From Pyrinomonadaceae bacterium (GTDB lineage: Bacteria > Acidobacteriota > Blastocatellia > Pyrinomonadales > Pyrinomonadaceae): 64,000 nucleotides of DNA. Of the stretch, positions 7,424 to 16,045 are shown piece after piece. The stretch is from contig JAIBCB010000002.1 in assembly GCA_019694355.1 (NCBI GenBank), forward strand, positions 62,001 through 126,000, in the 5' to 3' direction. The stretch's first letter is position 1; each line of letters starts with the position of its first letter. The notes beneath the pieces are model-generated. The model was not told where the DNA came from and did no database searches. It saw only the letters and a program-made list of their open reading frames with translations. Both the position numbers and the translations under genes were made by a program.

Positions 7424-8572
7424 TTATTCTGCAAAAAGCTGTTCGATCGGCTTGCCTGCCTTTGGATTCTGATCACTATAATCCAAATTCAAGTAGCGGC
7501 AAAGCGTTGCCGGTACCTGGTTAAGATAGATGGTCTCGGCGTCCTTCCATTCGCCGCGGAGTTTCACATCGGGCGAGAAGAAGGCCATCCATATATTCTG
7601 AGCTTCCGCGACATCTGCCCCGTGGTCGTGCCAATCGGCAATGGTCTTCCCACGGCCGTGATCTGTGGTGATGATGAACGATGTTCGTCCTTTGTATGTC
7701 GGATCCGTTTGCACGAGCTCCCACAGTTCTTTGAGAAAGCCGTCCGTCATATTCAGTGTTTGAAGAAGGCGTTCATAGTTCTTCTCGTGAGCCCAATCGT
7801 CCGTTTCATCAAACCCGATATGAATGACGCGCGGATGGAATTTCCGCATATGCGCCAACGCGAATCGGAAGGTGTAATAGTCAAAGCGAGCGCCGTTCCA
7901 AGCCGGCAAAGTTTCAAATTGTGCGCGGCTAAGGCCCGCGATCTCCTTGTCCGTGCTGTCGTAAGCCATATACCCGGCGTTAATGACAAACTTGCCCGGG
8001 CTGTTCGTCGAGATGCGCTCGAATGCATCCCAGGATGAGAAGTCAGCGACCTGGTCTTTATCCAACTTCAGTTTTTTCTGTAAAAAATCGAGCACCGACG
8101 GATACGGATTCTGCGGGTGGCTGTTGCTTTTTATCACGTCGTCATGAGCCTGGCCGGTGAGCATTTCGGAGTATCCGGGATACGAGAAAAAGAGTTTATT
8201 CGTCGTCTGTACTGAGCTGTTCAGCTCGCGGTCACCCGCAATAGAGCCGTACGAGACAAGCAGAGTCTTCCAAAAGAACGGCATCAGCTTCTCGCGACGC
8301 TCTTTTGCCGTTGCGGCGGAAAACCGCTTGTATGTAGCGGTCTTCTGAAAGCTTTTATTTGTCGATCTGAATATCTCTTCATCGAGGCCGCCGAAGATCT
8401 CCTGCGTCCGTGCCCCGTCAAGCGTAATGAGAATGACATTCTTTGTCTGCTGCTGAGCAGAGATCGCGGTGACAGCGGTCACAGCCAATATAACAACTGC
8501 AAGCGGTCGGATTGCACGACGCAAGATACGGATGCGCGAGACGCTACGGTGATCGCGAGGGCCGAGATACAT
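7424..8572 (-). CDS. Alkaline phosphatase superfamily hydrolase, exported
   Basis: 382 residues from the ATG at 8572; the open frame extends 66 codons further but reads as the antisense of the next gene. A basic N-terminus and hydrophobic stretch (LAVVILAVTAVTAISAQ) make a signal peptide. VILITLDGARTQEIFGG supplies the first metal Asp and a Thr nucleophile. HIGFDETDDWAHEKNYE, IITTDHGRG and WHDHGAD give the remaining two-metal-site ligands of the nucleotide pyrophosphatase/phosphopentomutase-like branch. It probably hydrolyses phosphate mono- or diesters in the periplasm; the substrate is not readable. Confidence 0.8.
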   Translation of the reverse strand: MYLGPRDHRSVSRIRILRRAIRPLAVVILAVTAVTAISAQQQTKNVILITLDGARTQEIFGGLDEEIFRSTNKSFQKTATYKRFSAATAKERREKLMPFFWKTLLVSYGSIAGDRELNSSVQTTNKLFFSYPGYSEMLTGQAHDDVIKSNSHPQNPYPSVLDFLQKKLKLDKDQVADFSSWDAFERISTNSPGKFVINAGYMAYDSTDKEIAGLSRAQFETLPAWNGARFDYYTFRFALAHMRKFHPRVIHIGFDETDDWAHEKNYERLLQTLNMTDGFLKELWELVQTDPTYKGRTSFIITTDHGRGKTIADWHDHGADVAEAQNIWMAFFSPDVKLRGEWKDAETIYLNQVPATLCRYLNLDYSDQNPKAGKPIEQLFAE

Positions 8573-8610
8573 AGGTGTGTTGCGAATAGTATCAGAAACG
8601 CCGAAAAAAA

Positions 8611-8946
8611 TCAGGTCGTTCGTGCGATCTCCGCAATGCCGACCGCGACGAGCCCGCAGATCGCCTTGAGGATCCCGCCGATCACGGTCAACGCGAGTGT
8701 CGATAGCACCGCTGAGACGGCATGTCCTCGGCCGCGTTTGATCAATGCTCCGGTCGCAAAGAATCCGCACACGGCCAAGACGATGGTTACGACGACGGCC
8801 AGCAAAATGAACGCGGCGAGTCCGTATGTCGCGTCCGATTCGCTGTAACCGTTCATCGCGAGCAGAAGAAAAAAGAAGATCGCGAGACCGATCGCTGCAT
8901 TAAAGATAGCGATCAGAATTGCGGCGGTGAGCTTTATGGCTATCAT
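8611..8946 (-). CDS. Small integral membrane protein, unknown function
   Basis: 111 residues, three or four hydrophobic helices (IKLTAAILIAIFNAAIGLAI, LAAFILLAVVVTIVLAVCG, VLSTLALTVIGGILKAICG). No family recognised. It lies 38 bp upstream of the alkaline-phosphatase-superfamily gene on the same strand. The 157 bp between it and the divergent rhodanese gene should hold both promoters. Confidence 0.55.
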   Translation of the reverse strand: MIAIKLTAAILIAIFNAAIGLAIFFFLLLAMNGYSESDATYGLAAFILLAVVVTIVLAVCGFFATGALIKRGRGHAVSAVLSTLALTVIGGILKAICGLVAVGIAEIARTT

Positions 8947-9103
8947 CTTCTTTTCTACTCCGGCCTACCGGCGGATATTTTACAAGAATTTCTGGGCAAG
9001 TTGGCAAGAAGATCTCAAGGGAGGTCTTCCCGAGAAGCCCTTGCATCCCTGATCGCCGGTTCTGCATCTACCAACAAACAGATCCGGTTGGAGGTGTTTT
9101 TCA

Positions 9104-9646
9104 ATGATAAAGAGATCGATCATTCTCGCGGTCGCGCTGACGATGCTTGCGATCGCGGCAAACGCACAATCAAACGCAAGTCTTACTAACCCGGCTATTG
9201 ATATGGACGGCTTCCTTCGGGTTTCGCGAAATGCCGCAAAACATCGCTCGACCCGTCGTCTGACCGAGGATCAGTTCATCGCGGCGAGCAAAGAGCCTGG
9301 CGTTGTGATACTCGATGCACGCAGCAGCGAGAAGTTCAACGAACTGCACATTGCGGGAGCCATAAACCTGAGCTTTCCCGACATCACGGTCGAGAGCCTC
9401 GCCAAAGCCCTGCCGGACAAGACAACCAAGATCCTGATCTACTGCAACAACAATTTCGAGAACGAGCCGAGCGCTTTCCCGACAAAGGTCGCCCCCGCAT
9501 CGCTCAATCTCTCGACCTACATCTCGCTCTACACATACGGGTATCGAAACGTCTATGAACTCGGTCCGCTGCTCGACGCAAAAACAACAAAGCTGAAATT
9601 GGTCTCATCAAAAGACGAGGCAAGAAGTGCTGCAATACGAAACTAA
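9104..9646 (+). CDS. Secreted rhodanese-like domain protein
   Basis: 180 residues with a signal peptide (MIKRSIILAVALTMLAIAANAQ). The rhodanese domain spans ~50-165: VVILDARSSEKFNELHIAGAINL, then the active-site loop ILIYCNNNFENEP with the persulfide-forming Cys, and a late YTYGYRNVYEL helix. The active loop is long and Asn-rich, unlike the compact CRxGxR loop of sulfurtransferases, so the substrate may not be thiosulfate. A strong GGAGGT at 9090-9095, 8 bp before the ATG, fixes the start. Confidence 0.8.
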   Translation: MIKRSIILAVALTMLAIAANAQSNASLTNPAIDMDGFLRVSRNAAKHRSTRRLTEDQFIAASKEPGVVILDARSSEKFNELHIAGAINLSFPDITVESLAKALPDKTTKILIYCNNNFENEPSAFPTKVAPASLNLSTYISLYTYGYRNVYELGPLLDAKTTKLKLVSSKDEARSAAIRN

Positions 9647-9726
9647 GTTTACGATGGGCGATGGCGAGACGCTGATGACCTCGACCAGGAATCGCTCAAG
9701 AGTCCAGTTCTCAAAGGGGGGAGGAA

Positions 9727-10131
9727 CTATTTCCAAAGCAGCTTCAAGCCGTACTTCTTGAAGCGGGCAAATTCCGTGTCGCCGCTCACAAGAGTAAGTC
9801 CTCGTAAGATCGCCTGCCAAATAAGCATCCTATCAAACGGATCGTAATGCGTCGTATCTGCAAGGTGTGCCTGCGAGATCGCTTCCTCCGGAGAAAGCGA
9901 TAGCGTAGCGATCCCCATTTCGGACGCGAGCCCGATCAACTCGTCCAGGCCAACACCCCGCAGATCGAGTTTTCCTTTGCTTGCCTTAAGTGCGATCTCC
10001 CAAAGACTGACCGCGCTCAAAAAGACTTCGCTCTCCGGATCCTTAGTTTGGGCAAAAACTTTTGCCGGTAATTTCTTAGGATCGATAAGGGTCCAAAGAA
10101 ATGTGTGGGTGTCGAGCAGGTATCCGTTCAT
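9727..10131 (-). CDS. VapC-type PIN domain toxin
   Basis: 134 residues. MNGYLLDTHTFLWTLID has the first acidic residue of the PIN ribonuclease site; SAVSLWEIALKASKGKL and HYDPFDRMLIWQAI supply the others. This matches the VapC subgroup whose toxins cleave structured RNA, usually tRNA or rRNA, when the antitoxin is lost. The start overlaps the antitoxin stop by 4 bp (10128-10131), the standard VapBC layout. The gene faces the rhodanese gene; the 80 bp between hold nothing I can support. Confidence 0.88.
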   Translation of the reverse strand: MNGYLLDTHTFLWTLIDPKKLPAKVFAQTKDPESEVFLSAVSLWEIALKASKGKLDLRGVGLDELIGLASEMGIATLSLSPEEAISQAHLADTTHYDPFDRMLIWQAILRGLTLVSGDTEFARFKKYGLKLLWK

Positions 10132-10370
10132 TTTAGGCCTAGAAGCTCCTCATCGGTCATCTTGAAGTCATCGGCGAAGACAACGCTCGCCTTACCTTCA
10201 AGAATTCCGAACTTCCGCGGACGTTTCTTCTTAGGCTTTTCCATCGGCACCAGCTTTGCTACCGGTTTCTTGCCCTTTCCATACAGAACACCGACGCTCT
10301 CGCCTTGCTGGATCAATGCCAACACCTCAGAAAATTGAGCTTTAAATTCTCCTACGGTCAAACTTTTCAT
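10128..10370 (-). CDS. Phd/YefM-like antitoxin
   Basis: 80 residues from the ATG at 10370. MKSLTVGEFKAQFSEVLALIQQGESVGVLYGKGKKPVAKLVP is the Phd/prevent-host-death DNA-binding fold; the C-terminal MTDEELLGLK tail is typical of antitoxins that wrap around a PIN toxin. It precedes and overlaps the toxin gene. Upstream (10393-10420) the word TTGACA occurs three times, two of them as a direct TTGACAAG repeat, a candidate operator for autorepression. Confidence 0.85.
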   Translation of the reverse strand: MKSLTVGEFKAQFSEVLALIQQGESVGVLYGKGKKPVAKLVPMEKPKKKRPRKFGILEGKASVVFADDFKMTDEELLGLK

Positions 10371-10392
10371 ACCTTTATGATAGCACAAATAC

Positions 10393-10420
10393 TTGACAAG
10401 TTGACAAGAAAATATTGACA
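10393..10420. promoter_or_regulatory. Candidate operator/promoter of the toxin-antitoxin operon
   Basis: Three copies of TTGACA begin at 10393, 10401 and 10415; the first two form the direct repeat TTGACAAG TTGACAAG. Read on the minus strand this gives TTGTCA elements about 30-50 bp before the antitoxin ATG, with TATCAT nearer the gene as a possible -10. Tandem short repeats over the promoter are usual for Phd/VapB autoregulation. No binding data; the assignment is inference. Confidence 0.35.
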
Positions 10421-10458
10421 GCGTGAACCATTGTTCATGAAAGAACAAGAAACTTTTC

Positions 10459-11634
10459 CTAGTCAGCAAACGCCACGGAGAGTTGTTTGAGTTTCATTGA
10501 GTCGCTTTGGTCGATCGTCGAGACCTCATCGCGGTTTACGTGGTTGTAGAGGATGTCGCGTTGCTGGGGTGTGTATCCGGCTTCGCGGATCTGGTAGCGG
10601 AGCTCTTTCTCGTTCGCATCGGTATTCGCACCTGCGGCAGAGACGACGTTCTCCTCGATCATGATCGAACCCATATCATCGGCGCCGAATCGCAAGGCCG
10701 CCTGGCCGATCTTTAGGCCTTGCGTGAGCCACGAGGCCTGTATGTGCTGAATGTTATCGAGGAAAAGCCGCGAGACAGCGAGCATCGTGAGGTAGTCGAT
10801 GCCGGTCGGTTCTTCCGTGATCTTGCGTCCCAATGCAGTATTTTCCCGCTGGAATGTCCAAGGGATGAATGCAGTGAATTGCCCGCCCTTGCCGGTTTCA
10901 TCTATGCGGGCGAGTGATTCGTCCTGCAGCTTTCGTACGAGGTCGAGATGCCGCACCCGATGTTCGATCCGATCGCCGATGCCGAACATCATCGTTGCGG
11001 TCGATATCAATCCGGCCTTGTGAACCGAACGCATTACGTCAAGCCATTCCCGCGTGGTGCATTTTGTCGAAACGCGTTTACGCACCTCGTCATCGAGTAT
11101 TTCTGCTCCACCGCCAGGGAGCGAATTGAGCCCTGCAGCTTTCAGCCGCTCAACGATCGTGTCGTAATCGAGGCCCGAGATGAGCGAGATATTGTGGATC
11201 TCCGGCGGTGAGAAACAGTGCAGCTGAAACTTCGGATATTTTGCGTGCAGCGTACTGAGAAGGTCCTCGTACCATTCGATATTAAAATCCGGGTGAAGTC
11301 CGCCCTGCATCAGCACGCCGGTGCCGCCAAGCTCGATCGTCTCGTCGATCCGCTTCTCGATCTCCTCCATCGAATGGACGTATGTGTCCGGTTTCCCCGG
11401 CCTTCTGTAGAACGCGCAGAATGTGCAGACGACGTTGCAGACGTTCGTATAATTGATGTTGCGGTCGATGATGTAGGTGACCACATCATTTCCGTTCTTT
11501 CGACGGCGGATCTCGTCGGCCGCGAGGCCGATGCGAAGAATGTCCTTCGATTCGAGAAGCGCGGTGCAATCATCGGTCGAGAGCCTTTCGCCCGCGAGGG
11601 CCTTGTCCAAAATTGGCTGTATCAAAACTTTCAC
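10459..11634 (-). CDS. mqnC: Cyclic dehypoxanthinyl futalosine synthase MqnC
   Basis: About 391 residues from the GTG at 11634; a TTG 18 bp upstream is equally open and neither has a clear ribosome site. The radical-SAM motif CNVVCTFCAFYRRPG is the MqnC form, followed by GGTGVLMQGGLHPD, LNSLPGGGAEI and TATMMFGIGD. MqnC cyclises dehypoxanthine futalosine in the futalosine route to menaquinone. mqnA lies 0.9 kb away on the same strand, so the organism very likely makes menaquinone by this route. The gene is separated from mqnA by an oppositely oriented YdeI-like gene. Confidence 0.92.
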   Translation of the reverse strand: MKVLIQPILDKALAGERLSTDDCTALLESKDILRIGLAADEIRRRKNGNDVVTYIIDRNINYTNVCNVVCTFCAFYRRPGKPDTYVHSMEEIEKRIDETIELGGTGVLMQGGLHPDFNIEWYEDLLSTLHAKYPKFQLHCFSPPEIHNISLISGLDYDTIVERLKAAGLNSLPGGGAEILDDEVRKRVSTKCTTREWLDVMRSVHKAGLISTATMMFGIGDRIEHRVRHLDLVRKLQDESLARIDETGKGGQFTAFIPWTFQRENTALGRKITEEPTGIDYLTMLAVSRLFLDNIQHIQASWLTQGLKIGQAALRFGADDMGSIMIEENVVSAAGANTDANEKELRYQIREAGYTPQQRDILYNHVNRDEVSTIDQSDSMKLKQLSVAFAD

Positions 11635-11665
11635 GCAATATGATTTTACCAAAGAATTTGAAAAT

Positions 11666-11702
11666 ACAGCTTACAGCTATAAGCTGATAGCTGTCAGCTG
11701 CT
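11666..11702. repeat. AGCTGACAGCT-type word repeat/palindrome
   Basis: The short spacer between mqnC and the divergent YdeI-like gene contains several overlapping AGCT-centred words (ACAGCTTACAGCT, AAGCTGATAGCTGTCAGCTG). They include a perfect 8-bp stem, ACAGCTAT/ATAGCTGT (11673-11680 with 11687-11694). It lies between two divergent starts, so it is more likely a repeat element or operator than a terminator. Confidence 0.6.
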
Positions 11703-11708
11703 TTTTTA

Positions 11709-12224
11709 ATGCCGAAGAGGATCAAGATAAAGGCTTTGTTGGATCACACACCCGAGACATCGGGCTGGCATTTCCTTGTTATTGAGAAAAAGACAGCCGA
11801 TAAGCTTTCCTTCAAAGATAAATATAAACGCGTTGTTTGCAAGATCAACGGAGGCGAGCCCTTCCAATGCGCGTTGATGCCGTCAGGCGGCCGATTCTAC
11901 ATTATCGTGAACAAAAAGAAACGTGAAGCTCTCGGTATCGTCGCGGGCGATCGGGTGAATGTGGAGCTTGTCGTCGATGAGAGCAAATACGGCCTGCCGA
12001 TGCCCGCGGAATTTCGTGAGGTTCTGGATCAGGATCCTGAGGGCGACAAACTCTTTCACTCACTGACGCCAGGCAAACAGCGTTCATTGCTTTACTACGT
12101 CGGCAATATCAAGGACATCGACCAGCGGATATTCCAAGCACTCGCTATCATCGAACACATAAAAGAGCACGGAAAGGTCATCGATAAGCTCTTGTATCAG
12201 GAACTAAAGCGGCCACACCGGTGA
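11709..12224 (+). CDS. DUF1905/YdeI (OmpD-associated) family protein
   Basis: 171 residues. The first ~95 residues (FLVIEKKTADKLSF, RVVCKINGGEPFQCALMPSGGRFYIIVNKKKREALGI, GDRVNVELVVDES) form the DUF1905 beta-barrel-like domain. The rest (LTPGKQRSLLYYVGNIKD, RIFQALAIIEHIKEHGKV) is the helical YdeI/OmpD-associated domain. Relatives are described as bacteriocin- or peptide-protection proteins, but no biochemical role is settled. It is the only plus-strand gene between mqnC and mqnA. Confidence 0.75.
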   Translation: MPKRIKIKALLDHTPETSGWHFLVIEKKTADKLSFKDKYKRVVCKINGGEPFQCALMPSGGRFYIIVNKKKREALGIVAGDRVNVELVVDESKYGLPMPAEFREVLDQDPEGDKLFHSLTPGKQRSLLYYVGNIKDIDQRIFQALAIIEHIKEHGKVIDKLLYQELKRPHR

Positions 12225-12257
12225 GCCGCCGGCCAACGGCCAGTCAGATCGCTCATC

Positions 12258-12497
12258 TTATTTTTTTGAAGTGGGAGAGTTGTTATCGGTCTTCCACAAG
12301 AGGAACAAGAGCGGAAAAAAAATGAGCGTGCCAATAAAGAACGCCAGAATGGCTTGCCATTCGGTCGGTGCTTCAGTGCCGTTGGCCCCGAAGTGCGTCC
12401 CGAATAGGCGATTTATCACGGATTCGATAAAACCAAGTCCACACCCTAGAGCCAAACCGAGAACGAGTAAATTGAGCAGACCTCGAAGCCAATACAC
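12258..12497 (-). CDS. Small two-helix membrane protein, unknown
   Basis: 79 residues: an N-terminal helix (LRGLLNLLVLGLALGCGLGF), a short soluble loop, and a second helix (ILAFFIGTLIFFPLLFLLW) ending in a polar Lys-rich tail. It begins 27 bp after mqnA on the same strand and may be co-transcribed with it. No family recognised. Confidence 0.55.
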   Translation of the reverse strand: MYWLRGLLNLLVLGLALGCGLGFIESVINRLFGTHFGANGTEAPTEWQAILAFFIGTLIFFPLLFLLWKTDNNSPTSKK

Positions 12498-12524
12498 CCT
12501 AGACGCCTCCTCGACTAAATGTCT

Positions 12525-13328
12525 CTATAGGAAAAGTATTTCTTTTTGTTCTCGGAATAAACCATGTTGTTCTCCTAGCTTGAAATACAGTTCGAGGCCC
12601 GCGAACATTTCGCCCGATACTGAATAAGAGATACTGCGGCCGAGATAATCGGTCAGATCCGCGGTGTCGAGTCCGATCTCGTCGGTGTAATTCGCGGCGA
12701 TCTCGTCGATGTGGGCGACCCCTTCGTCGCGGGCGGCGGCAAGATCGAGCGGACATTTATCCAGACGTGTCATCCACATCGCAAAGACGAACCCGAGGCC
12801 TGTGTTGGCACGCCAAACTTCGGCGAGGTCGAATTTTCTATACGGCACGGCGTCGCTCGGCGAGTCCGGGATCCGAAGCGCAGGGTCGCCGATGACCAAC
12901 GCGCAGTCGGCCGTCGAGAGCATTTCGTCGATATTCGGAGCGGCATCGCGCCACTTTGGTTCGCGGCCGATGAACTCGCGAAAAATTATCTTCGTGAGCG
13001 CAGCGGACGTGCGTGACGATACGTCGAGCGCAACGTTTTTCGCGTCCGCCAGCTCCATTCCTTTTGTGACCAGACAGACGCTTTGCACGCGTTCTTTCGC
13101 GCCGACGCAGACATCTGCGACGAGTTTTACGTCCGGAATTGATTGATAGGAAAAGACGGGCACCAATGCCGCATCGACGCGGCCGCTTGCCAGAAGCTCG
13201 GCCGAGCGGGCCGGTGCCGTGTCCATTATCAATTCGGCGGAACCGCGGAGGGAACCGTAAAGAAAGCTCCAGACGAGCGGAGCCGTGTTCGAATAGCTTG
13301 AGGCCGCGATGCGCGGAACGGAGATCAT
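12525..13328 (-). CDS. mqnA: Chorismate dehydratase MqnA
   Basis: 267 residues. RIAASSYSNTAPLVWSF, TAPARSAELLASGRVDAALVPVF, KNVALDVSSRTSAAL and CALVIGDPALR are MqnA signatures, with the two-lobed substrate-binding-protein-like fold. MqnA converts chorismate to 3-[(1-carboxyvinyl)oxy]benzoate, the first step of the futalosine menaquinone pathway. With mqnC nearby this supports menaquinone as the respiratory quinone. The stop is followed by a small membrane gene on the same strand. Confidence 0.9.
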   Translation of the reverse strand: MISVPRIAASSYSNTAPLVWSFLYGSLRGSAELIMDTAPARSAELLASGRVDAALVPVFSYQSIPDVKLVADVCVGAKERVQSVCLVTKGMELADAKNVALDVSSRTSAALTKIIFREFIGREPKWRDAAPNIDEMLSTADCALVIGDPALRIPDSPSDAVPYRKFDLAEVWRANTGLGFVFAMWMTRLDKCPLDLAAARDEGVAHIDEIAANYTDEIGLDTADLTDYLGRSISYSVSGEMFAGLELYFKLGEQHGLFREQKEILFL

Positions 13329-13423
13329 AAAAAGTTGATTTTACACCTCAAGGCATCTGTTCCGGCAATTGCCGGATCGGGTCGTTGTCCAAAGCATCCA
13401 TTTCGTCTAATCTAAAGGATAAT

Positions 13424-14143
13424 ATGGCGAAATACATTGCTATCGGTTCTCTACTATTCCTTCTTCTGGCCGGGACGGCGTTTACCCAACGGATGGTCAT
13501 CAACGATCCAACACTGCCCTTAGCGACAAGGGACAGCGAGCCGGAACCGCCGAAGGCCATCGCAAAACTGTACGAGACGAAGATCCTGCCGCCTGTTCGG
13601 AAAAAGCTCGTCTCTGACGGCTGCTCGGATTCGCCCACGTACAACGGCGCGGTCGATGGTTCATTCACAAAGGCAGGTGCCAAACAGACCGCAGTCTTTT
13701 ACCAGTTCTGCGAAACTGGAAACGGCCTTGGATGGGTCGGGCTTGCGGTCATCGAAAAGGGAAAGGTGGTCGCGAATTTTGTTCAGGATTCGGGCTGGGC
13801 TCTCAGTATCGGGAAGGTCGCAGACGTCAATAAGAACGGGCTCGATGAGATCAAGCTCGAATTCGGCGGCGGAATGCATCAAGGCCAAGGCGGGTCCGGC
13901 GTTTCGATCTACGAGTTCAAGGACGATAAGCCCGTCGAACTCGGCTGGTATCAAGCGACGAAATTTGATGAATCGGAAACGACGACCGCATGGGTCTTGA
14001 CGGCAAAGGCCGGCAAAGCTCCCGTTTTCTATAGTCAAAAGTATCTTTCCGCGGAGAACAATAAATGGCGTCGTTCGGGTGCAAATAGGATATACAGGAT
14101 GAAGAAACTTGACGGCAATAGTTCGTTCGAGGAAGTGAAATGA
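13424..14143 (+). CDS. Secreted hypothetical protein
   Basis: 239 residues from the ATG at 13424, preceded by AAAGGA. The signal peptide is AKYIAIGSLLFLLLAGTAFTQ. The mature part contains GSFTKAGAKQTAVFYQFCETGNG, KVADVNKNGLDEIKLEFGGG and KWRRSGANRIYRM. The DVNKNGLDEI stretch resembles the Asp/Asn-rich metal-binding loops of FG-GAP/VCBS-like repeats. I do not recognise the whole. It overlaps the next gene by 4 bp. Confidence 0.65.
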   Translation: MAKYIAIGSLLFLLLAGTAFTQRMVINDPTLPLATRDSEPEPPKAIAKLYETKILPPVRKKLVSDGCSDSPTYNGAVDGSFTKAGAKQTAVFYQFCETGNGLGWVGLAVIEKGKVVANFVQDSGWALSIGKVADVNKNGLDEIKLEFGGGMHQGQGGSGVSIYEFKDDKPVELGWYQATKFDESETTTAWVLTAKAGKAPVFYSQKYLSAENNKWRRSGANRIYRMKKLDGNSSFEEVK

Positions 14144-14781
14144 GCCAGCTTTATGACATTACGGTCGGCATTTCGCCTGAGATGCCGATCTACAAAGGCG
14201 ATCCGGGCGTTGAGGTGAATTCGTTCAAATCGATCGCTTCGGGTTCGTCGGCCAACGTCTCGCAGATCTCTTTTGGCGTACATTCCGGCACGCATGTCGA
14301 TGCGCCGAATCATTTTATCGACGGAGCACGCCGCGTCGATGCGCTCGACCCTGAAAAGCTTATGGGACGGTGTCGCGTCATTCAAGTCGCGGATGATGTC
14401 GTCGCGATCGGCCCCGAACACGTCGGCGAACTCGACGGCATTCAGCGAGTGCTTTTCAAGAGCCGAAATTCCGAATTTTGGAACACACCGGAGGATGGGT
14501 TTCGCTCGGATTTCAGCTATCTTGTGCCGGAGACGGCAAAACTGCTCGTCGACAAAGGCGTCGTGCTCGTCGGGATCGACTATCTCTCGATCGAAAAGAG
14601 CGGATCGCCTGGCCATCCTGTCCATGTCGAGCTTTTAAGCCACGAGGTCGTGATCCTCGAAGGCGTTGATCTTCGCAAAGTTGAGCCTGGCGATTACGAC
14701 ATCATCTGCATGCCGCTAAAGTATCACGGCGGCAACGGCGACGGTTCCCCGGCGAGAACCTTCTTGCGAACGCTCGATTAG
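14140..14781 (+). CDS. Cyclase/kynurenine-formamidase-like metal-dependent hydrolase
   Basis: 213 residues. HSGTHVDAPNHF (residues ~46-57) is the metal-binding HxGTHxDxPxHF motif of the cyclase family (KynB and relatives). A late His (SPGHPVHVELLSHEVVILEG) completes the site, with VGIDYLSIEK between. Family members hydrolyse N-formylkynurenine or related amides. No other kynurenine gene is nearby, so a specific substrate is not assigned. ATGA overlap with the preceding secreted protein gene; the MGMT-like gene begins 3 bp after its stop. Confidence 0.82.
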   Translation: MSQLYDITVGISPEMPIYKGDPGVEVNSFKSIASGSSANVSQISFGVHSGTHVDAPNHFIDGARRVDALDPEKLMGRCRVIQVADDVVAIGPEHVGELDGIQRVLFKSRNSEFWNTPEDGFRSDFSYLVPETAKLLVDKGVVLVGIDYLSIEKSGSPGHPVHVELLSHEVVILEGVDLRKVEPGDYDIICMPLKYHGGNGDGSPARTFLRTLD

Positions 14782-14784
14782 ACG

Positions 14785-15147
14785 ATGAAGGAGAACGACC
14801 CGCAATATCGCGAACGCGTCTATAGCATCGTCCGAGATATACCAAGCGGCCGGGTGATGACCTATGGTCAACTCGCGATCATTCTTGGCGAGGGCTATAC
14901 GGCCAGGACGGTCGGGTTTGTGATGCACGGAGCCGATACGGACAAGGTTCCGTGGCAGCGTGTCATCAACTCGCAAGGGAAATGCTCGACCGGCAAGCTC
15001 ACCATTCCCATCAACCTCCAGCAAACGCTCCTCGAAGCCGAAGGCATTGAATTCAATGCTGCCGGCAAATGCGATCTGGGGCTTTATCAATGGTTTCCTG
15101 ATGGGTTGGAAGGAGACACGGACGAGCAGGCGACGCTGTTCGGTTAG
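14785..15147 (+). CDS. Alkyltransferase-like protein (MGMT family, no catalytic Cys)
   Basis: 120 residues of the O6-alkylguanine-DNA methyltransferase DNA-binding domain: VYSIVRDIPSGRVMTYGQLA, ARTVGFVMHG, VPWQRVINSQGKCSTG. The usual PCHR active site is PWQR, so no methyl transfer can occur. Such alkyltransferase-like (ATL) proteins bind O6-alkylguanine and hand the lesion to nucleotide excision repair. The stop overlaps the convergent NAD kinase stop by 4 bp. Confidence 0.85.
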   Translation: MKENDPQYRERVYSIVRDIPSGRVMTYGQLAIILGEGYTARTVGFVMHGADTDKVPWQRVINSQGKCSTGKLTIPINLQQTLLEAEGIEFNAAGKCDLGLYQWFPDGLEGDTDEQATLFG

Positions 15148-15971
15148 CGCCCCCACTGCAATTTCTTTCTCAATACGTCGAAATAATTGCGATTTTCGGG
15201 TTGGACGAGATTGAGCGTTGTCCGGCTCTTTCGGATGCGGACGATATCGCCTACGAGGAGGGGAAAGCCTGTCTGGCCGTCGAGACTCAATATCACGCCT
15301 TCGCTGCCGCTTTCAAGCTTCAACTCGATCTGAGCATCGTCGGGTATTACGATCGGGCGATTCGTAAGGGTAAAAGGGCAGATCGGCGTCAGAACCACAG
15401 CATTCATCGAGGGATAAACGATCGGGCCGCCCGCAGAAAGGTTGTAAGCCGTCGAACCCGTCGGCGTTGCCACGATCAGGCCGTCAGAGCGAAATGAGTT
15501 CACGAAAAGCCCGTTTAGCCGGGCTTCGATCGCGATGATGCGTGCAAGAGCGGCCTTGTTTATAACAACATCGTTCAAAACGCGTCCGCCTGCGATACTC
15601 TCACCGTTCCGGATCAATTCGGCCCGCAGCATAACGCGATGGTCGGTCTCGAACCTGCCGTTAACGACGGATTCGACCGCAGTATGCAGTTCTTCGATGC
15701 GAAAATCCGTCAAATACCCAAGGCTGCCGTAATTTATACCAAGAACAGGCACTTCGGCCTCGCCGATCATACGAGCGGCAGCGATCATCGTCCCGTCGCC
15801 GCCGAGTACGACGACAAGCCCGACGCCTGAAAGGTCAGTCTTAGCGTGATCTGCCGTGAAGGTACCAAGAAGCTCTATCCCGCGTTCGGAGAACCAGATC
15901 GAAAGCTCTTGAGCGGTAGCTTTTGCTTCGGCGTGGTCGGGTTTTATGACGATTGCAGCGGTTTTGATCAT
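15144..15971 (-). CDS. nadK: NAD kinase
   Basis: 275 residues, normal for the family. LVVVLGGDGTMIAAAR carries the GGDGT motif. NYGSLGYLTDF, GGRVLNDVVINKAALARII and SDGLIVATPTGSTAYNLSAGGPIV complete the NAD(+)-binding signature. It phosphorylates NAD to NADP using ATP or polyphosphate. The gene stands alone on the minus strand, divergent from the chaperone gene at 16134. Confidence 0.93.
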   Translation of the reverse strand: MIKTAAIVIKPDHAEAKATAQELSIWFSERGIELLGTFTADHAKTDLSGVGLVVVLGGDGTMIAAARMIGEAEVPVLGINYGSLGYLTDFRIEELHTAVESVVNGRFETDHRVMLRAELIRNGESIAGGRVLNDVVINKAALARIIAIEARLNGLFVNSFRSDGLIVATPTGSTAYNLSAGGPIVYPSMNAVVLTPICPFTLTNRPIVIPDDAQIELKLESGSEGVILSLDGQTGFPLLVGDIVRIRKSRTTLNLVQPENRNYFDVLRKKLQWGR

Positions 15972-16045
15972 CGTTCAGACATATATTCGGCCAAAACGGC
16001 ATCAAACTGCAAACGAGACAACCTTTGAGTTTGCCCGCTCTTCTA

